DNA of 64,000 nt from Pseudomonadota bacterium (GCA_013285465.1 CP053449.1:1-64000), one strand, 5' to 3'; positions 9,496-19,825 are shown, counted from the first letter of the stretch. A program made the numbers and translations. Notes: generated by a model from the sequence alone, not told the origin.

Positions 9496-11469
9496 CTAAT
9501 GGCTTGTCAGTCCGATCGCGAGCGGTGAAATGACGAGCGGTTCGGTCTGACTGCGGGATAATGCCCAGATTTGCAACAATTCGGCGGCACCCTCCGGCAG
9601 CGGCATCGCGGTGGAAATCGGCGGCACGCCACTGACGGCACTTTCCGTGAAGAGTTCAAACAGCAGTTCCAATGTCGAACGGCGCGGCGGGTACTGCACG
9701 ACCGGCACGGCCTCTTCCGGTTTAAATCCGGCCATTTCCTTGGCTTTTTGCAAAGCCTCCTCCAGACCGCCGAGGCTGTCGATCAATCCGACTTCAAGAG
9801 CTTGTTTCCCTGTCCAGACGCGGCCTTGTGCGACTTTTTCCACCTCTTCCGGCGTCATGCCGCGGCCTTCGGCGACCAGAGCAACAAAACTGTCATAAAT
9901 GTGATCAAGCAGGGCGCTGAAGCGTTTGCGGGCGGTCGGTGAAAACTGTGATTGTGATGACCACATATCGGCATTTTCGCCGATATTGACCGATTCCCAT
10001 GTGATGCCGAGTTTTTTCCACAAATCCTCCAGCACCATTTTTCCGGCAAAAACACCGATCGAGCCGGTCAGCGTTGCCGGTGCGGCGACGATATGATCAG
10101 CATTCACCACGGCCCAGTAACCGCCTGATGCGGCGGCACCGCCCATTGAGACGATGATTTTTTTGTCTTTTTCGCGGGCATAGACAACAGCGCGGCGTAT
10201 GGCCTCGGCGGCTGTCGGTGACCCGCCGGGAGAATCCATGCGCAGGACGATGGCGGCGATTTCCTCATTCTGCGCCGCGCTGCGGATGGAGGAGGAAATA
10301 CGATCGGCGAACATCGGCTCGCCGCCTGATAAAGGTGATGCGCCGCCGCCGTCTTTACTGGGCATAATTGCACCGGAAGCATAGATCAGCGCGATTTTGT
10401 CTTTGCCTTCATGTGCCGTGACGGGGGCTTTTTTGCGGATCAGTTGTGACAGGAAACCGACCATACCTTCTTCATCCTCCTCGACTTTGGCGCTGAAGCC
10501 GTAACCGAGAAGGTCGATGGTTTTAATACCCTCTTCTTCATCTTCCTCTTCATCGTCGTCGTCGTCGTCATCATCGTCATTTTTGTGTGCAGCAGATTTT
10601 ATCTGTTTTTCGGCCTCTTCTTTCGCGGTTTCCAGCAGGATATCGTAATGTTCCAGCTTGTCGATCAGCTTGTTTTCCGCCGCTTCCGTGCCCAGATGCG
10701 GGGCGGTATCAATCAGTTTACGTACCTCTTCCGGTGTCATGCCGCGGTCGGCGGCAATGCCTTCGGTGATTTGTGCGGCAAGATCGCCGAGCAATTCCGT
10801 CATCATGCGGCGACTGGGTTGGCTCATATCTTTGCGGGTCAGGCTTTCCATGGCGCTTTTATATTGGCCGCGGTGGTCGAATTCAGCCTCGATGCCGAAT
10901 TTTTCCATCACTCCTTTCAGAAACGGGGTTTCGCTGCTGATACCGGTAATGGAGACAACGCCGAGCGGCTGCAGCCAGATTTCATCAAAAGCTGCGGCAA
11001 GATAGTAAGTGCCTGTGCCGCCGCCCATGCCGCCGAAATTCTCGCTGTAAATCCACGCTTTTTTGCCTTCGCTGCGGAAACGGTGGATGACATCGCGTAG
11101 CTCCTGTATTTCGGCAAGGTCGTAATGGCTGGCACCGGCATGAATAACCAGACCGGAGACGCGGTCATCCGTGGCGGCCATATCGATCGCATCAACGATT
11201 TCATGCAATGTTGTCGGCGGGCGCAAGAGCGGACCGCGCAGGGACGGCTTCTGGCTGGTTTTATACAGATTGGGCTTTAATTTATAAGTCAAAAGGATAT
11301 TTTCCGGCAGCGGCGGCGGCGCGTAATTGACGGCACGGTGAACCGTGGCCAGAAAAAAGCAGATAGAGATAAAAAGCGCAAAGCCGAAAACGGCGAAAAT
11401 ACGTCCCAAAAAGGAAAAAACACGGCCAAAACCTTTATCTTCTTTACGGCGTGTCAGATTGGTTTCCAT
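9496..11469 (-). CDS. sppA: Signal peptide peptidase SppA, 67K type, with polyacidic insert
   Basis: A membrane-bound Ser/Lys protease that degrades cleaved signal peptides. The long 657-residue form has two related halves. One N-terminal membrane segment lies at about residues 27-46. The first half supplies the general-base Lys (DHRGQYKSAMES) and the second half the nucleophile Ser (GGAAASGGYWAV), as in E. coli SppA. Between them is an unusual acidic linker with nine Asp in a row followed by a Glu/Asp run, near residues 298-315; the Asp run uses mixed GAC and GAT codons. No partner gene is evident next to it. Confidence 0.93.
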   Translation of the reverse strand: METNLTRRKEDKGFGRVFSFLGRIFAVFGFALFISICFFLATVHRAVNYAPPPLPENILLTYKLKPNLYKTSQKPSLRGPLLRPPTTLHEIVDAIDMAATDDRVSGLVIHAGASHYDLAEIQELRDVIHRFRSEGKKAWIYSENFGGMGGGTGTYYLAAAFDEIWLQPLGVVSITGISSETPFLKGVMEKFGIEAEFDHRGQYKSAMESLTRKDMSQPSRRMMTELLGDLAAQITEGIAADRGMTPEEVRKLIDTAPHLGTEAAENKLIDKLEHYDILLETAKEEAEKQIKSAAHKNDDDDDDDDDEEEDEEEGIKTIDLLGYGFSAKVEEDEEGMVGFLSQLIRKKAPVTAHEGKDKIALIYASGAIMPSKDGGGASPLSGGEPMFADRISSSIRSAAQNEEIAAIVLRMDSPGGSPTAAEAIRRAVVYAREKDKKIIVSMGGAAASGGYWAVVNADHIVAAPATLTGSIGVFAGKMVLEDLWKKLGITWESVNIGENADMWSSQSQFSPTARKRFSALLDHIYDSFVALVAEGRGMTPEEVEKVAQGRVWTGKQALEVGLIDSLGGLEEALQKAKEMAGFKPEEAVPVVQYPPRRSTLELLFELFTESAVSGVPPISTAMPLPEGAAELLQIWALSRSQTEPLVISPLAIGLTSH

Positions 11470-11711
11470 GGAATATCTCTCTCGAATTACTGATGCGGGC
11501 GGATGAGGAGGAAGGTAATGCCGGAATCATCCTCTTATTCCCCATTCTGACGGAAAACTCTAAACAGAATGTAAAAATTTCCGCTGACTGAAAGGGAAAA
11601 TCTAAAAAAAAGACGCGACCAAAGGGAAAAGCTTTGCTATCCTATACCAACGTGCCAACGGTACGTTTCAGATAACCGAAAATAAACCACAGCATCGCAG
11701 GAACGAAAAAT

Positions 11712-12227
11712 ATGTTCGGAGGCAAAAAAGACAAGCCGCGCGTCGGCGCAACTGCCAAACGCATGCAGGCGGAAATGATTGCACGCAAACATCGCGGCGA
11801 GGACGTCAAAGGCCAGAAACAGGATGTCACAGGCCCGATTGTGCTGATTTTTTTAATCAGTGTTGCCATGGCTTTTTTGATGACGGATCAGGGCGTTTAT
11901 GACCGTTATGCCCATTACTTCCGCATTACCGGAAACCATCTGGTGAACCAGATGCTGGTCGGGCCGGGAACGCCGGTCTTTATCGGCAACGGTCTGGCGG
12001 ATACGATTATCGTTTCCATTACCCGCGGGTTGTTTTTGTTTTTGCTGGCCGGATCAGTGCCTTATATGGTGCGGACATATGCCCGGGTGACGGACCGGAT
12101 GCAGGGAAATCTTTACATCATGCATTGGGGCTGCCTGATTGTCGTACCCTTTATCATTTATGTGTCACAAAGTTTTATCTGGCCGCTTTTAAAAGACGTG
12201 TATGATATCTTTTTCTATACGGGATAA
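11712..12227 (+). CDS. Unknown integral membrane protein
   Basis: I do not recognise this 171-residue protein. The first 40 residues are strongly basic and cytoplasmic-looking. Hydrophobic segments lie near 43-60, 103-122 and 137-158, so three membrane passes are likely. No catalytic motif is visible. It ends 12 bases before an acyl-CoA dehydrogenase on the same strand, so the two may share a transcript. The 241 bases upstream hold no other gene and probably carry both its promoter and that of the divergent sppA. Confidence 0.7.
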   Translation: MFGGKKDKPRVGATAKRMQAEMIARKHRGEDVKGQKQDVTGPIVLIFLISVAMAFLMTDQGVYDRYAHYFRITGNHLVNQMLVGPGTPVFIGNGLADTIIVSITRGLFLFLLAGSVPYMVRTYARVTDRMQGNLYIMHWGCLIVVPFIIYVSQSFIWPLLKDVYDIFFYTG

Positions 12228-12239
12228 GGAACGGAAATT

Positions 12240-14033
12240 ATGACGGAATACAGACCACCGCTTGAGGATTTGGCATTTGTGCTGGATCATATCGCGGGTT
12301 TTGACGGTATTTGCGGTGAAGGCAGCGACATCAATATGGATCTGGCGCGCGCCGTGCTGGAGGAGGCAGGCAAGCTGGCGGCGGATGTCTGGGCGCCTTT
12401 GAATTCCGCCGGGGATAAACAGCCTGCCGTTATGGAGAACGGTGTTCTGAAAGCGACGCCGGGCTTTAAAGAAGCCTATTTGCAATTTGCCGAAGGCGGC
12501 TGGAACGCGATTTCTTTTGACGAGGCGTTCGGGGGGCAGGATATGCCCTGGTGTCTTGCGATGGCGGCGGCGGAAATGTGGCAGGCCTCCAACCTGTCTT
12601 TGAGCCTGTGTCCTTTGCTGGGGCAGGCGGCGATTGAAGCCATCCATAAACACGGCACGGCGGAGATGCAGGAAAAATACCTGCCGAAGCTGATCTCCGG
12701 CGAATGGACGGGTACGATGCATTTGACCGAGCCGCAGGCGGGAACCGATCTTTCCGCCATACGCACGACAGCGAAAAAAGAGGGTGATCATTACCGTCTT
12801 CACGGGCAAAAGATTTTCATCACTTTCGGCGAACATGATTTTACCGAGAATATCATTCATATGGTGCTGGCGCATATTGACGGCCTGCCTGAAGGGAATA
12901 ACGGGCTGGGTCTGTTTCTGGTGCCGAAATTCCTCGTTAATGATGACGGCTCACTCGGCGAACGCAATGATGTTTTCGCAGTCTCCGTCGAACACAAATT
13001 GGGAATTCACGGATCGCCGACCTGTGTGATGACTTACGGCGATAAAGGCGGCGCAGTCGGTTATCTTGTCGGGGAAGAGGGCAAAGGGCTGCGCAATATG
13101 TTCACGATGATGAATAACGCCCGTATCGGCGTCGGCCAGCAGGGGGTTGCCCTTTGTGAACGTGCGACGCAACATGCAAAGGCTTATGCCGCCGATCGCG
13201 TACAAGGTGGGAAAATCGGCGATAAATCCGGCAATGATGTGACGATTATCAATCATGTCGATGTCCGCCGTATGCTGGCGACGATGCGTGCCTTGACCGA
13301 GGCGGGGCGTGCAATGGCGCTTTATGCCGGCGGTTATATTGACCGCGCGACGCGTGCGGCGGATGCGGAACAGAAACAGTCCCTGTCGGCGCGGGTGGAT
13401 TTGATGACGCCGCTGATCAAGGCATGGTGTACGGATGCGGCGGTGGAGGTCTCTTCACTGGGCGTACAGATACATGGCGGTATGGGCTTTATCGAAGAAG
13501 CGGGTGCGGCGCAATTCTACCGCGATGCGCGTATTCTGCCGATTTATGAGGGTACGAACGGTATCCAGTCCAATGATCTGGTCTTCCGCAAAATTCTGCG
13601 TGACGGCGGCCGGGAATTCACCCGTTTTGCCGCGGATATTGCCACGGATATTGATGATTTGCGCAGCCGTAATGATGAAGCCTTGTCGGTGATTGCCCGC
13701 CAGATGGATACGGCGCTGGAAAAACTGAAAACCAGCACGGAATGGATTTTGCAAAACGGCGCGGAAAATACCGATGCCGTTGCGGCGGCCGCTGTGCCGT
13801 ATCTGCGTCAATGCGCAACAGTGGCGGGCGGTTATATGATGGCGAAAATGGCCGGAACCGCGCATCAGCTGCTGCAAGCGGGTGCGGATAATGACAATAC
13901 GGCGTTCTTGCAGACCAAAATCATTCACGCGCGCTTTTTCGCGGAATCACTACTGCCGCAGGTCGGCGGCTTGACGGATGTGGTGACCGGCGGTCATCCG
14001 GCGCTGCTGAAAACATCTGACGCACAGCTTTAA
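12240..14033 (+). CDS. Acyl-CoA dehydrogenase (long DmdC-like form)
   Basis: A flavoprotein of 597 residues that oxidises an acyl-CoA to the trans-2-enoyl-CoA. The usual three domains are present: a helical N-terminus, a middle beta domain with MHLTEPQAGTDLSAIRT that binds FAD and substrate, and a helical domain ending in GVQIHGGMGFIEEAGAAQFYRDARILPIYEGTNGIQ. Beyond the standard 380-residue length there is an extra helical C-terminal domain of about 120 residues, typical of the FadE5/DmdC subfamily. Such enzymes are often named 3-methylmercaptopropionyl-CoA dehydrogenase, but most act on other acyl chains, so I do not assign a substrate. zapE follows 12 bases downstream. Confidence 0.92.
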   Translation: MTEYRPPLEDLAFVLDHIAGFDGICGEGSDINMDLARAVLEEAGKLAADVWAPLNSAGDKQPAVMENGVLKATPGFKEAYLQFAEGGWNAISFDEAFGGQDMPWCLAMAAAEMWQASNLSLSLCPLLGQAAIEAIHKHGTAEMQEKYLPKLISGEWTGTMHLTEPQAGTDLSAIRTTAKKEGDHYRLHGQKIFITFGEHDFTENIIHMVLAHIDGLPEGNNGLGLFLVPKFLVNDDGSLGERNDVFAVSVEHKLGIHGSPTCVMTYGDKGGAVGYLVGEEGKGLRNMFTMMNNARIGVGQQGVALCERATQHAKAYAADRVQGGKIGDKSGNDVTIINHVDVRRMLATMRALTEAGRAMALYAGGYIDRATRAADAEQKQSLSARVDLMTPLIKAWCTDAAVEVSSLGVQIHGGMGFIEEAGAAQFYRDARILPIYEGTNGIQSNDLVFRKILRDGGREFTRFAADIATDIDDLRSRNDEALSVIARQMDTALEKLKTSTEWILQNGAENTDAVAAAAVPYLRQCATVAGGYMMAKMAGTAHQLLQAGADNDNTAFLQTKIIHARFFAESLLPQVGGLTDVVTGGHPALLKTSDAQL

Positions 14034-14045
14034 GGATTTCCGCTG

Positions 14046-15191
14046 ATGAGCGGCCTCCCCGCAAAAACACATAGGGATATGGATGCCGCCTATGCGGCAT
14101 TGCTGGCGGATGGCACATTGCACCCCGATGCGGTACAGCAGGAGATCGTTGAAAAACTGACGGCGCTGCAAAAACAGCTGGCGGGCGGCGGGGCGGCAGA
14201 GACGTCTTTTTTCGACAGGTTATTTTCCGGTTTTAAAAAAAGCGGTGAAAACGGGCGGCAGGGCATCTATCTTTACGGCGGTGTCGGGCGCGGCAAGACC
14301 TTTTTAATGGATCTGTTTTTCAAAACGGCACAGGTGAAGGACAAAACCCGCCTCCATTTCCATGATTTCATGCTGAAAACACATGACGCGCTGCATGACC
14401 GCCGCCGCGGGCGTAAAACCATGCATTATCACAAAACGGATATTCTTGCCGATTACGCGGCGGAGCTGGCGGAGAACAGCCGTTTAATCTGCTTTGACGA
14501 GCTATATATCCGCGATATTGCCGATGCGATGATTTTGGGGCGCTTGTTTACCGCCTTATTTGCGCAGGGTGTGACGGTGGTATTTACCTCGAACTTTCCG
14601 CCGGATGATCTGTATAAGGACGGGCTGCAGCGCGGCTTGTTTCTGCCCTTTATTGCGCTGCTGAAGGAAAGGCTGGAGATTCTGCATCTGTCATCGGAGC
14701 GGGATTACCGTTTGAACCGCGCCTTTAAGGAAGGCACATGGTTTGCGCCTTTGTCACCGGCAGCGCAGGAAAAAATGCATACGGTTTTTGCGGCTCTGAC
14801 GGATGGCAAGCCGAAAGAAAAACGCGTGATAAAAATCAAATCACGGGAAATGGCTGTGAATGACTGTGCGGGGCGGGTGGCATGGTTCACATTTGCCGAA
14901 TTATGCGAACAGCCGCGCGGCGCGGCGGATTATCTGATGCTGGCGCAGCACTTTGACGCCGTTTTGCTGGCGGATGTACCGCAGCTGACGGATAAGAAAC
15001 GTAACGAAACGCGGCGTTTTATGACCCTGATAGACACGCTGTATGAAAAAGGGGTCAGGCTGGCTGTTTCCGCCGAGACAGGCATTGACGGGCTTTATAA
15101 CGGCACGGAGAACGCATTTGAATTCCAGCGCACGCAAAGCCGGTTGATCGAGATGCAATCGGAATCCTATTGGCAGGAAAATGTGGATTAA
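14046..15191 (+). CDS. zapE: Cell division ATPase ZapE (AFG1 family)
   Basis: A 381-residue P-loop ATPase of the ZapE/AFG1/LACE1 family. ZapE in E. coli associates with the Z ring during constriction, and mitochondrial AFG1 helps degrade misassembled oxidase subunits. Walker A is GGVGRGKT at residues 78-85; Walker B is LICFDELYI, followed by the family motif VVFTSNFPP (sensor 1). Upstream is an acyl-CoA dehydrogenase on the same strand. The stop overlaps by four bases the stop of a convergent gene. The alphaproteobacterial copy is normally near mdh, which is not seen here. Confidence 0.93.
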   Translation: MSGLPAKTHRDMDAAYAALLADGTLHPDAVQQEIVEKLTALQKQLAGGGAAETSFFDRLFSGFKKSGENGRQGIYLYGGVGRGKTFLMDLFFKTAQVKDKTRLHFHDFMLKTHDALHDRRRGRKTMHYHKTDILADYAAELAENSRLICFDELYIRDIADAMILGRLFTALFAQGVTVVFTSNFPPDDLYKDGLQRGLFLPFIALLKERLEILHLSSERDYRLNRAFKEGTWFAPLSPAAQEKMHTVFAALTDGKPKEKRVIKIKSREMAVNDCAGRVAWFTFAELCEQPRGAADYLMLAQHFDAVLLADVPQLTDKKRNETRRFMTLIDTLYEKGVRLAVSAETGIDGLYNGTENAFEFQRTQSRLIEMQSESYWQENVD

Positions 15192-15910
15192 TGTTTGGCT
15201 TTGATATGTTTTGCGGGTTTTTCGCGCGCCCAGTTTTTCAGGCGGCGGCTGTCACCCAGACAGGCTCCTAAAACCATGGCGAGGATAAAGATCGGAATAC
15301 CCGAGAAGCCTGTGGCGAACCATTTATCTTCGTTACGGCGGTCAATCTTCTGTGCCGTCACATCAAGGATGTTTTCGACCGATGAACTGGCATATTGTTT
15401 TATGACATCGTCGCGTTTATCGCGCAGGAAACCGTAATCGGCAATATCATATCTGTCATTAATTTCTGCCGGGTCCTTGACGGTGTTTTCAAAAACCGTC
15501 ATCAGATTTTCGGCCTGTGCTTCTGACAGATGCGGGGTGAACAGGATACGGTCAAGAACGGGCGTGGCTTTGCCGTCAAACGCATTGGCGGCGTTGCGGC
15601 GGGCGGTTTGCAGTTCCTGATATTCCGCCGTGGTGTAATCACCGGTTTCAAGACGGGTCTCGATACCGTTTAGCGTGGCAAAGTCTTTTTGCAATACCGT
15701 CAAATCGGACTGAATTTCCGCCAGCACGGTTTCCGTTTGCGGCGTGGTCTGGTGATCGGGTGCTTCATCTGCCAGCATCCAGACGCCGCCAAAGCTGAGC
15801 GCGGCTGTTAGGGCGGCACCGATTGTGACAGCAACGCCGCCATCGCCTTTGCGGGCGGTTTTGGCAAATTGATGCCGTGCCGATTTCAGATAATAAGATG
15901 CGTTTTGCAT
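15188..15910 (-). CDS. Unknown membrane protein with periplasmic helical domain
   Basis: Not recognised. The 240-residue protein has a basic N-terminus, a membrane segment at about 27-45, a long hydrophilic and mostly helical stretch (about 60-195), and a second membrane segment near 200-220 followed by a strongly basic tail. This puts the helical part on one side, probably the periplasm, and both ends in the cytoplasm. No enzyme motif is visible. It converges on zapE with a four-base overlap. Confidence 0.65.
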   Translation of the reverse strand: MQNASYYLKSARHQFAKTARKGDGGVAVTIGAALTAALSFGGVWMLADEAPDHQTTPQTETVLAEIQSDLTVLQKDFATLNGIETRLETGDYTTAEYQELQTARRNAANAFDGKATPVLDRILFTPHLSEAQAENLMTVFENTVKDPAEINDRYDIADYGFLRDKRDDVIKQYASSSVENILDVTAQKIDRRNEDKWFATGFSGIPIFILAMVLGACLGDSRRLKNWAREKPAKHIKAKH

Positions 15911-16004
15911 GGTATAAAACCCGCCCCGTTATTTTAAAGAACAGGCAATAAGCTACCATATTTATGAAAAATAATCAAGTGGCCTATGCGGCAATGCAGG
16001 CAAA

Positions 16005-16040
16005 GAAAAACAGCCCGGCATCGCGCGCGGGCTGTTTTCT
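16005..16040 (-). terminator. Rho-independent terminator after the HU gene
   Basis: Arms AACAGCCCG and CGGGCTGTT pair around a GC-rich loop. On the minus strand a T-rich tail (TTTTTCTTT) follows. It lies about 55 bases beyond the HU stop. A second perfect palindrome (TTCTGCTTTTAAAAGCAGAA, 16062-16081) lies between. Confidence 0.8.
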
Positions 16041-16092
16041 TTATATCTTCAAATGAAAGCCTTCTGCTTTTAAAAGCAGAAAACCGCCAACA

Positions 16093-16368
16093 TTACTTGT
16101 TGACGATTTCTTTCAGGGCTTTACCGACTTTGAACTTAACTTGGTTGCAAGCCGGAATTTGAATTTCTGCACCCGTTTGCGGGTTGCGGCCTTTTGTTGC
16201 TTTACGCTTGGTCACATCGAATGTGCCGAAGCCGATCAGCTGTACTTTGCCGCCTTTTTTCAGTGTAACGGAAACGCCGGAGATGAAAGCTTCCAGAGCT
16301 TTAGCAGCTTCGGTTTTTTTCAGTTCAGCATTTTTCGCGATAAAATCGATCAGTTCACTCTTGTTCAT
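16093..16368 (-). CDS. DNA-binding protein HU
   Basis: A 91-residue nucleoid protein that dimerises and bends DNA without sequence preference. The start MNKSELIDFIA, the GFGTF turn and the arm KGRNPQTGAEIQIPA with its intercalating Pro are all typical. It follows lon on the same strand, the standard alphaproteobacterial order, with 199 bases between that probably contain its own promoter. A strong terminator lies downstream. Confidence 0.97.
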   Translation of the reverse strand: MNKSELIDFIAKNAELKKTEAAKALEAFISGVSVTLKKGGKVQLIGFGTFDVTKRKATKGRNPQTGAEIQIPACNQVKFKVGKALKEIVNK

Positions 16369-16567
16369 AATAGTGCTCCTTTATAAAGTTACGTTTGGCA
16401 AAATTCGCCTTTGGTTTTATAAACCAGGGTCGTTTCTAAATATCTTTTTCAAGATCATTCTAGAAAACGGGTTGAGGTCGATAAAAGTAGCCGAGGGCCT
16501 CGCAGCCCTTGGTTTCCCTACACCGAATCACTCGATACAATTATAATTGCTGGTTTTCCGCGGAATC

Positions 16568-19003
16568 TCAATGACGAATTACGTCTTCCGTCATTTTTTT
16601 GCGGTTTTTTTCAGTAATCTCTTTCAATTCTTCATTATTTGCAGGTTTTATAGGCTTTGGCGCCTGCGAAAGCGCATGTTCCAGCACTTCCTCGACCTTC
16701 GAGACCGGAATAATATCGATGACTTTTTTGACATTTTGCGGAATATCTTCGAGATCTTTAACGTTATCCTGCGGGATCAGCACTGTTGTAATACCTGCGC
16801 GCAGAGCCGCCAGCAGCTTTTCTTTCAAGCCCCCGATCGGCAGAACCTGTCCCAGAAGATCAACTTCACCTGTCATGGCAATGTCACGATGCACCGAAAT
16901 ACCCGTCAGGCTCGAGACCATGGCCGTGACCATAGCAATCCCTGCCGAAGGGCCGTCTTTCGGTGTGGCACCTTCGGGAACATGGATATGCACGCCGATT
17001 GTTTCGAAAACTTCCGGCTGGATGCCAAGGGCGGGTGCGCGTGACTTTACGATCATTTCCGCGACCTGAATGGATTCCTTCATCACATCACCCAGCTTAC
17101 CGGTCATGGTGAATTTGCCTTTGCCGGCATGAGTGACGGCCTCAATTGACAGCGTATCGCCGCCGGTTTCCGTCCAGGCCAGTCCGTTGACAAGGCCGAC
17201 ACGGTTTTCTTCATTGATTTTGCCGTAGTCATATTTTGTGATACCGGCGTAATTCTTCAGATTGCGCGGGGTGATATTCACCTTTTTGCGCTTTTTCATC
17301 AGAATTTCCTTCACGCTTTTACGGGCGAGATTGGATAATTCACGTTCCAGATTACGGACACCGGCCTCCCGCGTGTAATAACGGATCAATTCGCGCAGCG
17401 CATTGTCGGAAATGGAGAACTCGCCTTTTTTCAAGCCATTCGCCTTGATCTGTTTTTCAATCAGATGGCGCTTGGCGATTTCGACCTTTTCATCTTCCGT
17501 ATAGCCGGACAGGCGGATGATTTCCATCCGGTCCAGCAGCGGGCGCGGCAGGTTCAAACTATTCGCCGTACAGATAAACATGACATCGGAGAGATCATAG
17601 TCAACTTCCAGATAATGGTCGTTGAATGTATGGTTCTGTTCCGGATCCAGCACCTCCAGCAGCGCCGAGGACGGATCACCGCGGTAATCATTACCGAGTT
17701 TATCAATCTCATCCAGCAGGAAAAGCGGGTTTGAAGATTTGGCTTTTTTCATCCCCTGCACGATTTTGCCCGGCATAGCACCGATATAGGTGCGGCGGTG
17801 TCCGCGGATTTCCGCTTCGTCACGTACGCCGCCCAGAGAAATACGGACAAAATTACGGTTTGTCGCACGCGCAATCGAGTGACCAAGCGAGGTTTTACCG
17901 ACACCCGGCGGCCCGACAAGGCACAGGATGGGGCCTTTAACCTTGCCGGCGCGTTGCAGCACGGCAAGATATTCCAGAATGCGTGTTTTGACCTTTTTCA
18001 GACCGTAATGGTCTTCATCCAGCACTTTTTCAGCCAGTTTCAGGTCTTTCTTGATTTTGGAGCGTTTGCTCCACGGAATATCAAGCAGCCAGTCGAGATA
18101 GTTGCGCACGACCGTGGCCTCGGCCGAGATCGGGTTCATTTGTTTGAGTTTGCGCAGCTCGTTCTGGGCTTTGGCTTTCGCCTCTTTGGTCAGGCGGGTT
18201 TTTTCCAGCTTTTCTTCCAGCTCCGCCAGCTCGTCCATGCCTTCTTCGGTATCATGCAGCTCGCGCTGGATGGCTTTCATCTGTTCGCTCAAATAATATT
18301 CGCGCTGCGTCTTTTCCATCTGGTGTTTGACGCGGTTGCGGATATTGCGTTCCATTTCCAGCACATTGATTTCGCCCTCCATGAAGGAGAAAATACGCTC
18401 CAGCCTTTCCGCGACATCAACGACTTCCAGCAATTCCTGTTTTTCGGGAATTTTTAAAAGCAGATGCGAGGCCGCCATATCGGCAAGCTTGCCGGGGTCT
18501 TCGACGCGGGCAACAGTCGGCACGACTTCGGGCGGGATTTTTTTGTTGAGTTTGACGTATTGCTCGAATTCCGTCACGGTGGCGCGCATCAGACCCTGCA
18601 GGGCATCTTCCTGACTGGCGGGCGGGGTTTTGTCTTCCAGCGGCGCGCAATAGGCTTCAAAAAAGTCGCTATTCTGCGTGAAAGAGGAAATACGGGCGCG
18701 TTTTTTACCCTCGACCAGAACCTTGACGGTGCCGTCGGGGAGTTTCAGCAATTGCAGAATGGAGGCAATTGTCCCGATTTTATAAAGATCCAGCGTATCA
18801 GGCTCGTCTTTGCCGGCGTTTTTCTGGGTAACGAGGAGAATTTGCTTATTTTCCTTCATCACATGTTCCAGCGCGCGGACGGATTTTTCACGCCCGACGA
18901 ACAGCGGCACAATCATATAGGGAAAGGCAACAATGTCTCTGAGCGGCAGAACCGCGTATTTTTCGGCTGCTTCGGGCGTATCTCCGAGAATTTCGTCTGA
19001 CAT
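16568..19003 (-). CDS. lon: ATP-dependent protease Lon
   Basis: The 811-residue cytoplasmic AAA+ protease degrades misfolded and regulatory proteins. The N-terminal substrate-binding domain starts at VLPLRDIVAFP. A coiled-coil middle leads to Walker A GPPGVGKT and Walker B FLLDEID, and the C-terminal protease domain holds the Ser of KDGPSAG and the Lys of GGLKEKLLAA. It lies between clpP and HU. The 180 bases upstream separate it from clpP; I see no clear heat-shock promoter there. Confidence 0.98.
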   Translation of the reverse strand: MSDEILGDTPEAAEKYAVLPLRDIVAFPYMIVPLFVGREKSVRALEHVMKENKQILLVTQKNAGKDEPDTLDLYKIGTIASILQLLKLPDGTVKVLVEGKKRARISSFTQNSDFFEAYCAPLEDKTPPASQEDALQGLMRATVTEFEQYVKLNKKIPPEVVPTVARVEDPGKLADMAASHLLLKIPEKQELLEVVDVAERLERIFSFMEGEINVLEMERNIRNRVKHQMEKTQREYYLSEQMKAIQRELHDTEEGMDELAELEEKLEKTRLTKEAKAKAQNELRKLKQMNPISAEATVVRNYLDWLLDIPWSKRSKIKKDLKLAEKVLDEDHYGLKKVKTRILEYLAVLQRAGKVKGPILCLVGPPGVGKTSLGHSIARATNRNFVRISLGGVRDEAEIRGHRRTYIGAMPGKIVQGMKKAKSSNPLFLLDEIDKLGNDYRGDPSSALLEVLDPEQNHTFNDHYLEVDYDLSDVMFICTANSLNLPRPLLDRMEIIRLSGYTEDEKVEIAKRHLIEKQIKANGLKKGEFSISDNALRELIRYYTREAGVRNLERELSNLARKSVKEILMKKRKKVNITPRNLKNYAGITKYDYGKINEENRVGLVNGLAWTETGGDTLSIEAVTHAGKGKFTMTGKLGDVMKESIQVAEMIVKSRAPALGIQPEVFETIGVHIHVPEGATPKDGPSAGIAMVTAMVSSLTGISVHRDIAMTGEVDLLGQVLPIGGLKEKLLAALRAGITTVLIPQDNVKDLEDIPQNVKKVIDIIPVSKVEEVLEHALSQAPKPIKPANNEELKEITEKNRKKMTEDVIRH

Positions 19004-19183
19004 GGATTTATACCTTCCGGTCGTATAGGGTGTTGGTTGTTTTCTAAGCCGCGTTCATCTTTTCACTGTTCAAATCGCGCCCCGAAAAAGGGCTTACAGC
19101 ACCGCTTTTTTAAAGGGGACACTCTTTGATTATGACCGTTTTTGTTTAAGAAAGGCTTGATTTCGCCTTTTCATAAGTGCTTA

Positions 19184-19825
19184 TTATTTTTTACCGCTAT
19201 CGGCGTCTTCTTTGACCTCGGGGCGTTTTTCGACAACTTCGTCGATCAGACCGAAAGCTTTTGCCTTAACGGGGTCCATGAAGTTATCGCGTTCCATGGC
19301 TGTTTCGATTTCCTTGATTTTACGTCCGGTGTGATGGACGTAAAGCTGGTTCAGGCGTTTACGCAGATCCAGAATCTCTTTGGCGTGGATCTCGATATCC
19401 GTTGCCTGGCCGCGCGCACCGCCGGAAGGCTGGTGAACCATGATGCGGGAATTAGGCAGAGAATAGCGTTTGCCTTTTGCGCCGGCTGTCAGCAACAGAG
19501 ATCCCATCGAGCAGGCTTGTCCCATGCAGACGGTGGCGACATCGGGGCGGATATATTGCATCGTGTCGTAAATCGACAGACCGGATGTAACAACGCCGCC
19601 GGGAGAGTTGATATACATGAAAATGTCTTTTTTCGGGTTTTCCGATTCAAGATGCAGCAGCTGGGCACAGATCAGTGTGGCCATATGATCGTGAACTTCG
19701 CCATTGACGAAGATAATGCGCTCTTTTAACAGACGCGAATAAATATCGAAAGACCGTTCCCCGCGGGCGGTTTGCTCGATCACGATGGGGACGAGTGTAC
19801 TGACGGGGGATTCAAATTCGCTCAT
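19184..19825 (-). CDS. clpP: ATP-dependent Clp protease proteolytic subunit (canonical)
   Basis: The 213-residue subunit forms the double-ring chamber that degrades proteins delivered by ClpX or ClpA. The nucleophile is S106 in GQACSMGS, the His is H131 in MVHQPSGG, and the Asp lies in the ERDNFMDP block. The N-terminal [22 protein letters not shown] is the conserved axial region. It lies between a second clpP-like gene and lon. The clpX gene that usually follows clpP is not here. Confidence 0.97.
   Translation of the reverse strand: MSEFESPVSTLVPIVIEQTARGERSFDIYSRLLKERIIFVNGEVHDHMATLICAQLLHLESENPKKDIFMYINSPGGVVTSGLSIYDTMQYIRPDVATVCMGQACSMGSLLLTAGAKGKRYSLPNSRIMVHQPSGGARGQATDIEIHAKEILDLRKRLNQLYVHHTGRKIKEIETAMERDNFMDPVKAKAFGLIDEVVEKRPEVKEDADSGKK

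Noticed and set aside
10540-10580. Sequence error in the poly-Asp run of SppA
   Set aside because: The run mixes GAC and GAT codons and keeps the frame, so it is real coding sequence.
16491-16512. Terminator after lon
   Set aside because: A stem (CCAAGGGC/GCCCTCGG) is present but has a mismatch and no T run, so I do not call it.
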